Below are positions 16,875-25,686 of a stretch of 64,000 bases of DNA, piece after piece. Positions within the stretch are counted from its first letter, which is position 1. Every line of letters begins with the position of its first letter. A program made the translations under genes and the position numbers. The stretch comes from Streptomyces sp. AA1529. Its GTDB lineage: Bacteria; Actinomycetota; Actinomycetes; Streptomycetales; Streptomycetaceae. The notes beneath the pieces were generated by a model. It made no database searches. It saw only the letters and a list, made by a program, of their open reading frames with translations, and was not told where the DNA came from. The stretch lies in NCBI RefSeq assembly GCF_000280905.1, contig NZ_ALAP01000054.1, positions 1-64,000 on the forward strand, in the 5' to 3' direction.

Positions 16875-18899
16875 CTACTCCGGGTCGCCCGTGGTCACCG
16901 TGGTGTGCGCGGCGTCCGGGTCGATGCCCACCTTCACCCACCGGGCCTTGGAGGGCACGCCGTCCGCGTCCACCCCGAAGACCATCCACCAGCCGGGGGT
17001 GACCAGCGACGGGTCGTCCGGGATGGTCGTGGTCACCGTTCCGTCCCGGGATGTGTTCATCTTCAGGGCCACCGACGACTGCTCCACGTTCGTCACGTGG
17101 GTGAACGAGCCGGGCCGCACCATCCGCAGCCGTTCGAAGGAGGCCGCGTCCTTGCTGCGGAAGGAGACGCGGTCGCCGGGCGCGAGGTTCTCGGCGGCGT
17201 CCGCGTCGGCCGTGCGCAGCTGCGGCTGCTCCTTGCCCTGATGGAGATAGGGCGGGGTGTAGATCTCGATGCGCTGGTCGAACTCGCCCGGCTTGGTGTT
17301 GGCCTTGTCCGCGTACAGCGAGTCCGAGCCGAAGGTCATCACCCGGCCGTCCGGCAGCAGCAGCCCGCCGGAGTGGTAGTTGCGGCCGACCAGCGGGGCG
17401 GCGGCCTCCTCGAACTCGTTGCTCTTCGGGTCGTAGAGCGCGGCCTTCAGCACGTTGCTGTCGCTCTTGCCCCGGTAGCGGCCCGATCCGTTGGTGGTCA
17501 GCACGGTGTCGTCCGGCAGGATCACGCTGCTGGGGTAGCGGACCTTGTCGTAGAGGTCGGGCCCGTCGCGGAACCGCGGGGTGTCGGAGGACAGGTCCAC
17601 GATGCGGGTCTTGTCCGTCGTCCTGTCCGACTCGCCGACGCCGCCCCCGCCCTCGACGATGAACTTCCGCGACTGGGTGGGGGGCAGCGGCACGGACATC
17701 GCCGTCTCCAGCACGTCCGGGTCGCTCATGCCGGGGATCTCGGTGAACTTGTTGGTCTCCAGGTTCCAGATGCCGGGCGTGCGGCCCTTGTCGGCCGGGC
17801 CGTAGCCGGCGGTGGTGCCGCTGAAGAAGACCCGGTTCTGGCCGACCAGGTGCAGCCCCGGGTAGGTGGGGAAGAACCGCGTCCTGGGCAGGTAGTGCCA
17901 CTTCTTCGTCTTCGGGTCGAAGATCTCGTTCTTGCCGGGGACGACCTGGCCGATGTCGTCCAGCCCGGAGACGGTCAGCACCCTGCCGTCCTGGAGGGTG
18001 AGCTGGGTGGGGTACCAGCGGGCCTCGTTCATCGGGTCGACCGTGATGTAGCGCTCGGCCACCGGGTCGAACTCGTAGGCGTCCTTGATGCCCTGGAAGT
18101 CCTTCTTGTCGAAGGACATCTTCTGGGCCACTCCGTAGACGTTCCGCTTCCAGGCCCCCTCCAGGCCGTGCACCCGGTACTGGTCCTCGGTGCCCGTCTG
18201 GTACTTCCGGCCCTTCCTCGCCGCCTCGGCGTAGACCCGGGTGACGCTGTGGACGGTCTCCACCTCGCCGGTCTCCGGGTCCTTCCGCTTCTTGGCCCGC
18301 GGCAGGAGCACGGTGTGCTGGGCGACGAAGGTCCTGCCGCTCTTCCGCCCCGTGAAACGGGTGCCCTTCTTGATCGTCTTGCCCCGGTCGGGGTTCTCGT
18401 TGTAGAGGAACATCAGCCCCCCGGCCTTCTCCACATCGCCCTCCAGCGTCTCGTACCGCTGGGTGCCGCCCGCGACCAGCAGCTTCCCGTCGGGCAGCTG
18501 GTTGTGCCCCGAGCAGAACAGGTCGTTGGGGGTGGGGATGTTCTTGAAGGTGTTGCGCACCGGGTCCCACAGGACCGTGCGGAAGCTCTTGGCCTTGAAG
18601 TTCTTCGCGTCGTTGCCCGAGCCCGCCACCAGCAGCACCTTGCCGGTGTGCAGCAGAGCCGCGTGGATCGTGTTGATCCGGAACTTCTCGGGGATGTCGA
18701 CGATCTGCCAGTGGCCCTTCGCGGCCTTGTACTCGGGCTGGTTGATCTCGTAGTCGTGGTACTCGGCCGAGGCGAAGCTGTACAGCGCCGGGCCGTTGAA
18801 CCCGGCGACGAGCAGCACGACCGCCGTGCCGATGGCTATGCGCCGGGCCCGTCGCTTCCCGGCACTCGCGGCGCGGCGGCGGCTCCGTCGGTTCGTCAT
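16875..18899 (-). CDS. glxA: GlxA copper-radical (galactose oxidase-like) oxidase
   Basis: A 674-residue extracytoplasmic mononuclear copper oxidase with an N-terminal signal anchor (IAIGTAVVLLVAGFNG). Kelch-type repeats (LLVAGG, GRVLTVSG, GRVMTFGSD) build the propeller, and a DUF1929 domain closes the chain. Active-site candidates are Cys129 in DLFCSGHNQ, Tyr166 (giving the spacing of the Cys-Tyr cofactor in S. lividans GlxA), Trp295 in RWYPT, the Tyr-His pair in NYHSGG and His in SFTHVTN. GlxA oxidises the glycan made by CslA at hyphal tips. ATG 18899 overlaps the cslA stop codon (ATGA), so translation is coupled. Confidence 0.92.
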   Translation of the reverse strand: MTNRRSRRRAASAGKRRARRIAIGTAVVLLVAGFNGPALYSFASAEYHDYEINQPEYKAAKGHWQIVDIPEKFRINTIHAALLHTGKVLLVAGSGNDAKNFKAKSFRTVLWDPVRNTFKNIPTPNDLFCSGHNQLPDGKLLVAGGTQRYETLEGDVEKAGGLMFLYNENPDRGKTIKKGTRFTGRKSGRTFVAQHTVLLPRAKKRKDPETGEVETVHSVTRVYAEAARKGRKYQTGTEDQYRVHGLEGAWKRNVYGVAQKMSFDKKDFQGIKDAYEFDPVAERYITVDPMNEARWYPTQLTLQDGRVLTVSGLDDIGQVVPGKNEIFDPKTKKWHYLPRTRFFPTYPGLHLVGQNRVFFSGTTAGYGPADKGRTPGIWNLETNKFTEIPGMSDPDVLETAMSVPLPPTQSRKFIVEGGGGVGESDRTTDKTRIVDLSSDTPRFRDGPDLYDKVRYPSSVILPDDTVLTTNGSGRYRGKSDSNVLKAALYDPKSNEFEEAAAPLVGRNYHSGGLLLPDGRVMTFGSDSLYADKANTKPGEFDQRIEIYTPPYLHQGKEQPQLRTADADAAENLAPGDRVSFRSKDAASFERLRMVRPGSFTHVTNVEQSSVALKMNTSRDGTVTTTIPDDPSLVTPGWWMVFGVDADGVPSKARWVKVGIDPDAAHTTVTTGDPE

Positions 18900-20926
18900 C
18901 CTTCCTGTCCCCCAAACGCGGTGTGGTGCGGATGCTGGTCGTGGGTGGGCGTGGGCCAGGGCGCGGACGCGGTGGCGGGCGCGGGGGCGGGCGCGGCCGG
19001 AGCAGCCGCCGCGGTCCGGGTTCCGGAGGCGTGCCGACGGGCCCTGCGCGCCCTGCGGCGCTTCTCCGCGCGGACGGTCGACCGCCAGCCCACGATCGGT
19101 GCCGCCGTGATCAGCAGCGCGAGCGCGGCCCAGGTGAGCATCGCCGGATGGTCGTGCCCCAGGAAGAGGGAACCGACGAAGGAGCCGCCGAAGACGGCGA
19201 TGAAGAACAGGTGCACCCGGAACGTGCCGAACAGCGTGTCGGGGCTGGCCGAGTCGCCCTTCGGCGTGACCACGAACTTGCTCTTGCGACGCAGCACCGT
19301 GTCGAAGAGGGAGCGTGCGTAGATCGGCGCGGACAGTGCCGACATCAGCATCCCGGCCAGCCCGCCGGAGCCCTCCGGCTCGTGCGGGGAGACGTTGTGC
19401 CGCCGGTTCCAGATGTAGAGCCCGATCTGCAGCGCGGTGGCGTTGCCGTACAGGGCCATCCAGATGGCCGGGTCGATCTGCACACCGGAGGCGCCCAGGC
19501 CCAGGAACAGCGCGCAGGAGAGCGCGGCCAGGATCCAGTTCAGCGCGGATGCCGGGTAGAAGAGCATCAGCAGCGTGTAGTTGAACATCTTGCCCGGCGG
19601 CATGCTGCCCAGGCCGCGCCAGTACTGCTTGAGGATCGTCTCGTAGGTGCCGCGGGACCAGCGGAGCTGCTGGGTGAAGAAGTCCGTCCAGGCGTTGGGG
19701 CCCTCGCCGACGGCGAGCACATCGGGGGTGTAGACGGAGCGCCAGGTGTTGCCGGTGGCCGGGTTGCGGTGACGGTGCATCTCGAAACCGGTGGCCATGT
19801 CCTCCGTGATGGAGTCGTACAGCCCCCCGATGGCCTTCAGCGCGGAGATGCGGACGGCGTTGCTGGTACCGACGAACATCGGCGCCCGGTAGCGGTTCCC
19901 GGCGCGCTGGATGAGGGCGTGGAAGAGGAACTGCTGGCTCTCGGCGGCCTTGGTGACGAAGTTGTCGTAGTTGCCGTAGACCTGCGGGCCGATGACGAAG
20001 CCGACGTCCGGGTCGCGGAAGTAGCCCAGCATCCGCTCCAGGTAGTTGGGCAGCGGTACGTGGTCGGTGTCGACCCCGGCGAAGAAGTCGTAGTCGTCGC
20101 CGTGCGCGTCGAGCCAGGCGTTGTAGTTGCCGTGCTTGGTCCTGGCGCGGAAGGCGCCCTTGCCGGTGTTCCACCGCGCGGTGCCCTTGCGGGAGAAGTG
20201 GTGCACCCCCAGCCGCCGGCAGACCTCCTTGACCTCCGGGTCGTCGCCCTCGTCGAGCAGCCAGACGTGCATGGTGCCGCGGTGCCGCACCCGGACGGCC
20301 GCCTCCAGCGTCCTGGTGACCATCCCGATCGGCTCCTTGCCGGGCACGAACGAGGTGAGGAAGGCGACGCGGGTACCGGCCTCGGGCACCACGGGTACCG
20401 GGTCCCGGGCCACCAGGGTGGCGTGCGCGTTGGAGAGGACGTTGAGGGTGCGGAACAGTTCGATCAGCCCGATCGAGACGAGCATGACCACATCGAGCTT
20501 CAGAACGAGGTCGGAGACCTCACCCGGGTCGCGGCGGGTCCAGTGGTCCGGCTGCATCAGCCAGACCAGCAGCGCGGCCGACAACAGCGGTGCCAGGCAC
20601 AGCAGGAACCCGGCGCGGAACCGGTGCGGTTCGTCGGCCAGCAGGCTGCGGTACCGCACCCGGTGGGGCCCGGCCGGGTCGGGTTGCCGCAGCGGGCCCG
20701 CCAGCCGGCTGTAGTGCTCGTAGTCGTAGCGGGGAGCGGCCCGCTCCCAGGGGTGCGCGGAGGGCCGGCGCGCGCGGGTCCGGAACGGTGCGGGCGCGTG
20801 CTGCGCCGCGGGGTCCCCGGCCCGGGCGGCCGGCCGGGGTATGCGCAGTTGCGCCGTGCGCGTCGGATCCTGGTCGTCGTGCTCCGGCGGCCGCTGATGC
20901 CGGACGCCCTCGGGTGGCGTGGTCAT
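18896..20926 (-). CDS. cslA: CslA cellulose synthase-like glycosyltransferase
   Basis: A 676-residue membrane GT2 enzyme. About 100 disordered residues precede two helices (about 105-125 and 143-160). The cytoplasmic catalytic domain has LLDEGDDPEV, DTDH (Asp286/Asp288, metal-UDP binding), TED (374-376, catalytic base) and QQLRW (419-423). At least four more helices follow. This is the processive beta-glucan synthase architecture; in Streptomyces, CslA makes a tip-located glucan needed for hyphal growth and development. ATG 20926 follows GGGGGAACG. It is the first gene of the cslA-glxA operon. Confidence 0.93.
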   Translation of the reverse strand: MTTPPEGVRHQRPPEHDDQDPTRTAQLRIPRPAARAGDPAAQHAPAPFRTRARRPSAHPWERAAPRYDYEHYSRLAGPLRQPDPAGPHRVRYRSLLADEPHRFRAGFLLCLAPLLSAALLVWLMQPDHWTRRDPGEVSDLVLKLDVVMLVSIGLIELFRTLNVLSNAHATLVARDPVPVVPEAGTRVAFLTSFVPGKEPIGMVTRTLEAAVRVRHRGTMHVWLLDEGDDPEVKEVCRRLGVHHFSRKGTARWNTGKGAFRARTKHGNYNAWLDAHGDDYDFFAGVDTDHVPLPNYLERMLGYFRDPDVGFVIGPQVYGNYDNFVTKAAESQQFLFHALIQRAGNRYRAPMFVGTSNAVRISALKAIGGLYDSITEDMATGFEMHRHRNPATGNTWRSVYTPDVLAVGEGPNAWTDFFTQQLRWSRGTYETILKQYWRGLGSMPPGKMFNYTLLMLFYPASALNWILAALSCALFLGLGASGVQIDPAIWMALYGNATALQIGLYIWNRRHNVSPHEPEGSGGLAGMLMSALSAPIYARSLFDTVLRRKSKFVVTPKGDSASPDTLFGTFRVHLFFIAVFGGSFVGSLFLGHDHPAMLTWAALALLITAAPIVGWRSTVRAEKRRRARRARRHASGTRTAAAAPAAPAPAPATASAPWPTPTHDQHPHHTAFGGQEG

Positions 20927-21176
20927 GTGTCGTTCCCCCGCACGCCCCGGCAGGGGCGTGCTCTCGTGCCGATGCCGCGCCCTGGCCCCCGCCCCGCGGC
21001 GCGCGGTGTCGCTCGGTCTCCGTGTCCCCGTGTCCCCGTGCACGGTACGGACCGCTCGGTGAACGCACGTCAGGTTCTACAACTCGGCACACGAACGCAA
21101 GGGCGGCACGGGCGGTTTCGTGCCGTTGGGGTGTTATGGGGCCACCGGATGTGACGGAAGCGTCATCGACCCGTGG

Positions 21177-22307
21177 TCATCGTGGGGAGGCGGCGCCGGG
21201 CTGGGCGCGGTCGGCGAAGGCGACCGTGTGCGGGCCCGGGCGGCCGTCGGTGGCGAACGCCAGCAGCCGCTCCCCCTCCTCGGCCAGCGCCTGCTCCGCC
21301 TCCCCGGTCAGTTCCTCGAACGGGGTGAGGGTGAGGCGGGCGGCCTTGCGGGAGGTGTCGGCCTTCCACATGCCCCGCACCCGGCCGTCCACCAGGAAGG
21401 TGCCGGGGACCTGCCCGTTCCGGCCGGCCAGGGTGCGGCGGACGGGTTCGTCCAGCAGCCGGGACCGGTCGGCGTGTGAGAGGACGATGTTGTCGTACTC
21501 GGCCAGGAAGCGGACCGGCAGCGGCAGTTCGGGGTCGGGCCGCGGCGCGTCGGGCAGGTCGAACAGCTCCCGGCCCGCCTCGTCCCGGAAGACCCGCAGC
21601 TGCGGCCGCAGCCGCTCCAGCACCTCGCCGAGCCGGGTCAGTCCGGACCAGGTCTGCGCGTCCCGTGCGGAGGCCGGGCCGAAGGCGCCGAGATAGCGCA
21701 GCACCATCGTCTCCACCCCGGGTTCGGCGGCCGGCGAGCGCCCCAGCCACCGCTCGACGGTGTCCAGCACCGGCTGCCCGGAGCGCCCCCACAGCCCGCG
21801 CGGCGGCAACTGCACCAGCGGCAGCAGATAGCGGGCCGTCATCCACAGCGGGCGGGCCGCCAGGTGGGGCCAGCGCTCCTGGAGCCGGGCGCCCAGCTCG
21901 CTGCCGGTCAGCGGGCGCTCGGCGAGCAGTTCCCGGGCCGCCTCCGCCACCCGCCAGGGGTCCTCGCCGCCGAGCTGCTTGGCGAGGTTCGTGCGTACCG
22001 CGTTCTCGTGCAGCGGCTGGGTGAGCGCCCGCAACTGCAGCGCGTCGCGGTCGCTGACCAGGTGGACGGTGCCGCGCATGGTGCTCAGCCGGACCAGCCC
22101 GCGGCCCTCCAGTTGCAGCGACAGCTCCTGCGGGTCGAAGTCCGCCAGCCTGCTCCACAGCGCGAAGTACGGTGGTCTGGGCGCCTGCGCCTGGATGCCG
22201 ACCAGATGCTCGACGGCGTCGCGCACCGGCATCCGGGCGCGCTCGACCAGGAGTTGCCGGGCGAGGAGGGCGCGGCTCAGAGCCGGCCGCGTCAGCAGAG
22301 CGGGCAT
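21177..22307 (-). CDS. Winged-helix DNA-binding domain protein (HTH_42 / YcaQ-like)
   Basis: A 376-residue protein of the PF06224 winged-helix family. Visible markers are RQLLVERARMPVRDAVEHLVGIQAQ, RLSTMRGTVHLVSDRD, and a C-terminal FLVDGRVRGMWKAD. Some relatives (YcaQ, AlkX type) are DNA glycosylases that unhook interstrand crosslinks. Here that role is only a possibility, because the catalytic QxQ-type motif has to be confirmed by alignment (IQAQAP near residue 36 would be the candidate). ATG 22307 starts at the conserved N-terminus. It diverges from the next gene. Confidence 0.8.
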   Translation of the reverse strand: MPALLTRPALSRALLARQLLVERARMPVRDAVEHLVGIQAQAPRPPYFALWSRLADFDPQELSLQLEGRGLVRLSTMRGTVHLVSDRDALQLRALTQPLHENAVRTNLAKQLGGEDPWRVAEAARELLAERPLTGSELGARLQERWPHLAARPLWMTARYLLPLVQLPPRGLWGRSGQPVLDTVERWLGRSPAAEPGVETMVLRYLGAFGPASARDAQTWSGLTRLGEVLERLRPQLRVFRDEAGRELFDLPDAPRPDPELPLPVRFLAEYDNIVLSHADRSRLLDEPVRRTLAGRNGQVPGTFLVDGRVRGMWKADTSRKAARLTLTPFEELTGEAEQALAEEGERLLAFATDGRPGPHTVAFADRAQPGAASPR

Positions 22308-22453
22308 GGCGTCGAGTCTCGCCGATGGTGCGGCGCCGCGCCACGCGGTCCGGGGTGCGGCGCGCCCGGAAGCCCAACACGGGGGAACGGACCGGGCCAT
22401 GCGGTATGGATGGGGACAACTACTCAAGAGAGCACCCATAGGGGAATGAGTCC

Positions 22454-23464
22454 ATGTACAGTGCCACCCCCGGCGCCGGAGGCCGCAGCGCACTCTCTCC
22501 CGGCACGTTCGTGCTCGTGCTGGGCGTCCTCCTGGTCCAACTGGGCTTCCTCGTCTCCTACATCGGTGCCTTCCACCACCCCCGGCCGCAGGGCATCCCG
22601 GTCGCCGTGGTCGCGCCCGCGCAGGCAGCCGAGCGGCTCGACCGGCTCCCCGGGGACCCGCTGTCCGTCACCGCCGTCGAGGACGAGCGCGCCGCCCGCG
22701 CGCGCATCCTGGACCGGAAGGCGGAGGGCGGCTATCTGATGGACCCGCGGGGCGGCGCGGACACCCTGCTGGTGGCCTCCGGCGCGGGCGGCCCGCAGGC
22801 CCAGGCGCTGCGCCGGGTCGGCGAGCGGGTGGCCGACGAGCAGGGCCGGCGGCTGAAGGTGGTGGACATCGCGCCGTCCGGACCGCAGGACTACGAGAGC
22901 CTGACCGCCTTCTACCTGATCGTCGGCTGGCTCGTCGGGGGCTATCTGCTGGCCTCGCTGATGGGGGTGGCGGCCGGCACCCGCCCCGCGCGGCCCGGGC
23001 TGGGCGCGCTGCGGCTGGCCGGGACGGCGGTGTACGCAGTCCTCTCCGGGCTCGGCGGCGCGATCGTCGTCGACCCGGTGCTGCACGCGCTGCCGGGGCA
23101 CTTCGTGGCGCTCTGGTGGGTCGGTGCGCTGCTGGTCTTCGGCACGGCGGCGTGCACCCTGGCGCTGGAGGCGTTCCTGGGGGTGGTCGGCATCGGCGTC
23201 GCGGTGCTCGTCTTCGTCGTGCTCGGCAACCCGAGCGCCGGCGGGGCCTTCCAGCGGCATCTGATCCCGCCCTTCTGGCGGGCCGTCGGCGAGTGGATCC
23301 CGACCGGTGCGGGGACGAGCGCGGTACGCGGCATCGTGTACTTCTCCGGTCACGCGCTCGGCACTCCGCTGCTGGTCATGGCGGTCTGGGCGGTGGCGGG
23401 CGCGGTGTTGCTGATGGCGGGATCGGTGCGGCGCCGGGAGCCGGGCCTGACCCTCCCGCTCTGA
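22454..23464 (+). CDS. ABC-2/YhgE-like membrane protein of unknown function
   Basis: A 336-residue protein with one N-terminal helix (FVLVLGVLLVQLGFLVSYIGA), an extracytoplasmic domain of about 120 residues, then five or six helices beginning FYLIVGWLVGGYLLASLMG. That order, one helix, a large external loop and a helical bundle, is shared with DUF3533 and YhgE/Pip proteins and with ABC-2 permeases lacking their ATPase. No partner ATPase is adjacent. The start is ATG 22454 with GGGGA upstream. The function cannot be assigned. Confidence 0.7.
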   Translation: MYSATPGAGGRSALSPGTFVLVLGVLLVQLGFLVSYIGAFHHPRPQGIPVAVVAPAQAAERLDRLPGDPLSVTAVEDERAARARILDRKAEGGYLMDPRGGADTLLVASGAGGPQAQALRRVGERVADEQGRRLKVVDIAPSGPQDYESLTAFYLIVGWLVGGYLLASLMGVAAGTRPARPGLGALRLAGTAVYAVLSGLGGAIVVDPVLHALPGHFVALWWVGALLVFGTAACTLALEAFLGVVGIGVAVLVFVVLGNPSAGGAFQRHLIPPFWRAVGEWIPTGAGTSAVRGIVYFSGHALGTPLLVMAVWAVAGAVLLMAGSVRRREPGLTLPL

Positions 23465-23566
23465 CGCCCGGCCCGGGGCCGCGCGCGGCCGTCCCCGCCG
23501 GGAGCTGGTCATCAGCACTCCTGGGGAGGGGGTATTATTTCTTCCGTCGGCCGGAAACGGCGACGG

Positions 23567-23640
23567 GCGCCGCTAGCTCAGTTGGTTAGAGCAGCTGACT
23601 CTTAATCAGCGGGTCCGGGGTTCGAGTCCCTGGCGGCGCA
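23567..23640 (+). tRNA. tRNA-Lys (CTT)
   Basis: A complete cloverleaf: acceptor GCGCCGC pairs with GCGGCGC, the D arm is AGCTCAGTTGGTTAGAGC, the anticodon loop CTCTTAA gives anticodon CTT, the T loop is GGTTCGAGTCC and the discriminator is A. CCA is not encoded. An identical copy lies at 39494-39567 on the other strand. A strong terminator follows. Confidence 0.97.
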
Positions 23641-23647
23641 CAAATGG

Positions 23648-23684
23648 GCTGCGGCTCCCCGATTGTCGGGGAGCCGCAGCTTTT
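23648..23684 (+). terminator. Rho-independent terminator of tRNA-Lys
   Basis: A perfect 14-bp stem GCTGCGGCTCCCCG / CGGGGAGCCGCAGC with a 5-nt loop, followed by TTTTGTGTGT. Confidence 0.92.
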
Positions 23685-23736
23685 GTGTGTGCCCCGGGCG
23701 GTGCCATGGCGCGGGGTCCGGACGGGGCCGGGACGG

Positions 23737-24528
23737 TCAGATCGCCAGCGACAGCATCACCGGCGCCGCCCGCTGGCTCAGCATCTCGGCGGCTCTGCGC
23801 AGCCGGTGCGCCTGGGCGACCGGCAGGGAGAGTGCCAGACAGCTCACCGCGGAGCCCGCCGTCACCGGTACCGCGGCGCAGACCGTGCCGACGGCGTACT
23901 CCTGGAGGTCCAGCACCGGGACGGTGGACGGCTGCCGGTCGAGCGCGGTCAGCAGCAGCCGCTCGTCGGTGATCGTCCGCGAGGTGAGCCGCGGGGTCCG
24001 GTGACGGGAGAGGTGATCCAGCCGGCGATCGTGGTCGAGCTGGCTGAGCAGGCACTTGCCGAGCGCGGTCGCGTGCGCGGCCGAGCGGAAGTCCACCCAC
24101 TGGTTGACCGCCGGGGTGGTGGGGCCGTCGGCGACCTGGGCGCTCTCCAGCTCCCCGTCCCGGTAGCGGCCGAAGTAGACGGCGGCGCCGACGGTGTCCC
24201 GCAGCTCGTCCAGGGTGCTCTGGAGCCGTGCCCGGAGCGCCTGGCTGCGGTCCATGCCGGAGCTGAGCAGCATCAGCGCCTCGCCGACGATGTAGGAGCC
24301 GTCCTCCAGCCGGGTCAGATAGCCCTCGCGGCACAGCATCCGCAGCAACTGGTCGAGCCGGTCGGCGGGCAGCTCGGCGCGGCGGGCGATCACGTCCTCG
24401 GTGACACCGTTGCGGTGCCGGGAGACGGTCTCCAGCACCCGCAGGGCGTGCTGTACCGAGCCGAGGGGTGTGACCGGCTCCCGTCCCGACTCCTCGGACG
24501 GGCCTCCGGGCGGTTGGAGCAGTGACAC
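23737..24528 (-). CDS. IclR-family transcriptional regulator
   Basis: A 263-residue regulator with an N-terminal winged helix (SVQHALRVLETVSRHRNGVTEDVIARRAELPADRLDQLL) and a C-terminal effector domain containing SAAHATALGKCLL and VCAAVPV, typical of IclR proteins. GTG 24528 is preferred because AGGGGGA lies just upstream; GTG 24597 is in frame but has no ribosome binding site. It lies downstream of, and in the same direction as, the ehu transporter genes, separated by two hairpins. It is the obvious candidate to control that block, but no direct evidence shows this. Confidence 0.85.
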   Translation of the reverse strand: MSLLQPPGGPSEESGREPVTPLGSVQHALRVLETVSRHRNGVTEDVIARRAELPADRLDQLLRMLCREGYLTRLEDGSYIVGEALMLLSSGMDRSQALRARLQSTLDELRDTVGAAVYFGRYRDGELESAQVADGPTTPAVNQWVDFRSAAHATALGKCLLSQLDHDRRLDHLSRHRTPRLTSRTITDERLLLTALDRQPSTVPVLDLQEYAVGTVCAAVPVTAGSAVSCLALSLPVAQAHRLRRAAEMLSQRAAPVMLSLAI

Positions 24529-24861
24529 GGTGTCCCCCTGGAGGTTGTGACCGTTTGTACCGTTACCACTTCGTGTGGTCACGGCTTCATATCCCACGAT
24601 AGCGGCCGACGTGGCACGGGTACGGGTCCGTTGCTGCGATCGGCATATGCCGCACGGCTGGATGCGCCCCCTCTATGCGCCCCCGCACGCGCCCCCGGCG
24701 CTGTGCTGTCGGCGGCGCGCCGGCGGTCTCGTGGCGTCGCATCGCCCTGCTCCCGGGCCCCGGGACTCCTCCGACGCTCCACGCAGCCGAGCCCGCGCCG
24801 CAGGCGGCGCGGGCTCGGTCGGGACGGCGGGTGCTCCGTGCGGAGCGGAGCACCGGTGCGC
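24529..24861. other. Intergenic region between ehuA and the IclR gene
   Basis: A gap of 333 bp. It holds two stacked hairpins next to the ehuA stop codon (annotated separately). Close to the IclR start it also has an inverted repeat GTGACC ... GGTCAC (24546-24551 and 24577-24582) that could be an autoregulatory site. No coding sequence is supported. Confidence 0.45.
24787..24854 (-). terminator. Two stacked hairpins downstream of ehuA
   Basis: Inner: GGTGCTCCG (24830-24838) pairs with CGGAGCACC (24846-24854). Outer: CCGAGCCCGCGCCGC (24787-24801) pairs perfectly with GCGGCGCGGGCTCGG (24804-24818). Both lie within 75 bp of the stop codon of ehuA and end the transporter operon. Confidence 0.75.
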
Positions 24862-25686
24862 TCACAGCACGGCGCTGAGGAACTCCCTCGTGCGCTCGTG
24901 CTCGGGGTCGGTGAAGATCTTCTCCGGCGCACCGGACTCGATGACCCGGCCCGCGTCGAACATCAGCACGTCGTCGGAGATGTCCCGCGCGAAGTTCATC
25001 TCGTGCGTGACGCAGAGCATGGTGATGTCGGTGGAGTGGGCGATGTCCCGCAGCACGTCCAGCACCCCGGCCACCAGCTCCGGGTCGAGGGCCGAGGTGA
25101 CCTCGTCCAGCAGCAGCACCTGCGGGCGCATCGCCAGCGCGCGGGCGATGGCCACCCGCTGCTGCTGACCGCCGGAGAGCTGGGTGGGGTACTTGTCGAT
25201 GTGGTCGGTCAGACCGACCATCTCCAGCAGCTCGCGGGCGCGCTGCTCGGCCTCGTCCTTGCCCAGCCCCAGCACGTGCACCGGCGCCTCGGTGATGTTC
25301 CGCAGCACCTTCATGTTGGGGAAGAGGTTGAACTGCTGGAAGACCATGCCGATGTTCTTGCGGACCTCGCGCGAGTGCTTCTCGCCCGCGGGCACCAGCT
25401 TGCCGTTCCGCTCCTCGTGCGAGAGGTACTCGCCCGCCACCTTGATGGTGCCCTCGTCCGGCTTCACCAGGGTCATCAGCAGCCGCAGGATTGTGGTCTT
25501 GCCCGAGCCGGAGGGGCCGATGAGGGTGACGTGCTTGCCGGGCGACACGTCGAAGCAGAGGTTGTCCAGCACCACGTTGCTGCCGTAGCGCTTGGTGACG
25601 TTGTCGAACTTGATCAGCTCACTGCCCTCGGCAGCGGGGTTCGTACCGCCGTTCGCGGCCGTGCTCGGGTTCTTCTCAGCGGACAA
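24862..25686 (-). CDS. ehuA: Ectoine/amino-acid-type ABC importer ATP-binding protein (EhuA-like)
   Basis: About 274 residues: a polar-amino-acid-uptake ATPase with Walker A GPSGSGKTT, signature LSGGQQQRVAIARAL, Walker B VLLLDEVTSALDPEL and the H-loop VTHEM. The start is uncertain. The frame is open far into ehuD, but TTG 25686, with TGGAG eight bases before it, gives an 11-bp overlap with ehuD and the expected family N-terminus. It is the last gene of ehuBCDA. The Ehu name reflects resemblance to the ectoine/hydroxyectoine transporter; no ectoine catabolic enzymes are visible nearby, so the true substrate may differ. Confidence 0.85.
   Translation of the reverse strand: MSAEKNPSTAANGGTNPAAEGSELIKFDNVTKRYGSNVVLDNLCFDVSPGKHVTLIGPSGSGKTTILRLLMTLVKPDEGTIKVAGEYLSHEERNGKLVPAGEKHSREVRKNIGMVFQQFNLFPNMKVLRNITEAPVHVLGLGKDEAEQRARELLEMVGLTDHIDKYPTQLSGGQQQRVAIARALAMRPQVLLLDEVTSALDPELVAGVLDVLRDIAHSTDITMLCVTHEMNFARDISDDVLMFDAGRVIESGAPEKIFTDPEHERTREFLSAVL

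Noticed and set aside
16173..19322. A 1049-codon plus-strand frame over the GH6, glxA and cslA genes
   Set aside because: It overlaps well-supported coding sequence on both strands and has a shadow-like composition.
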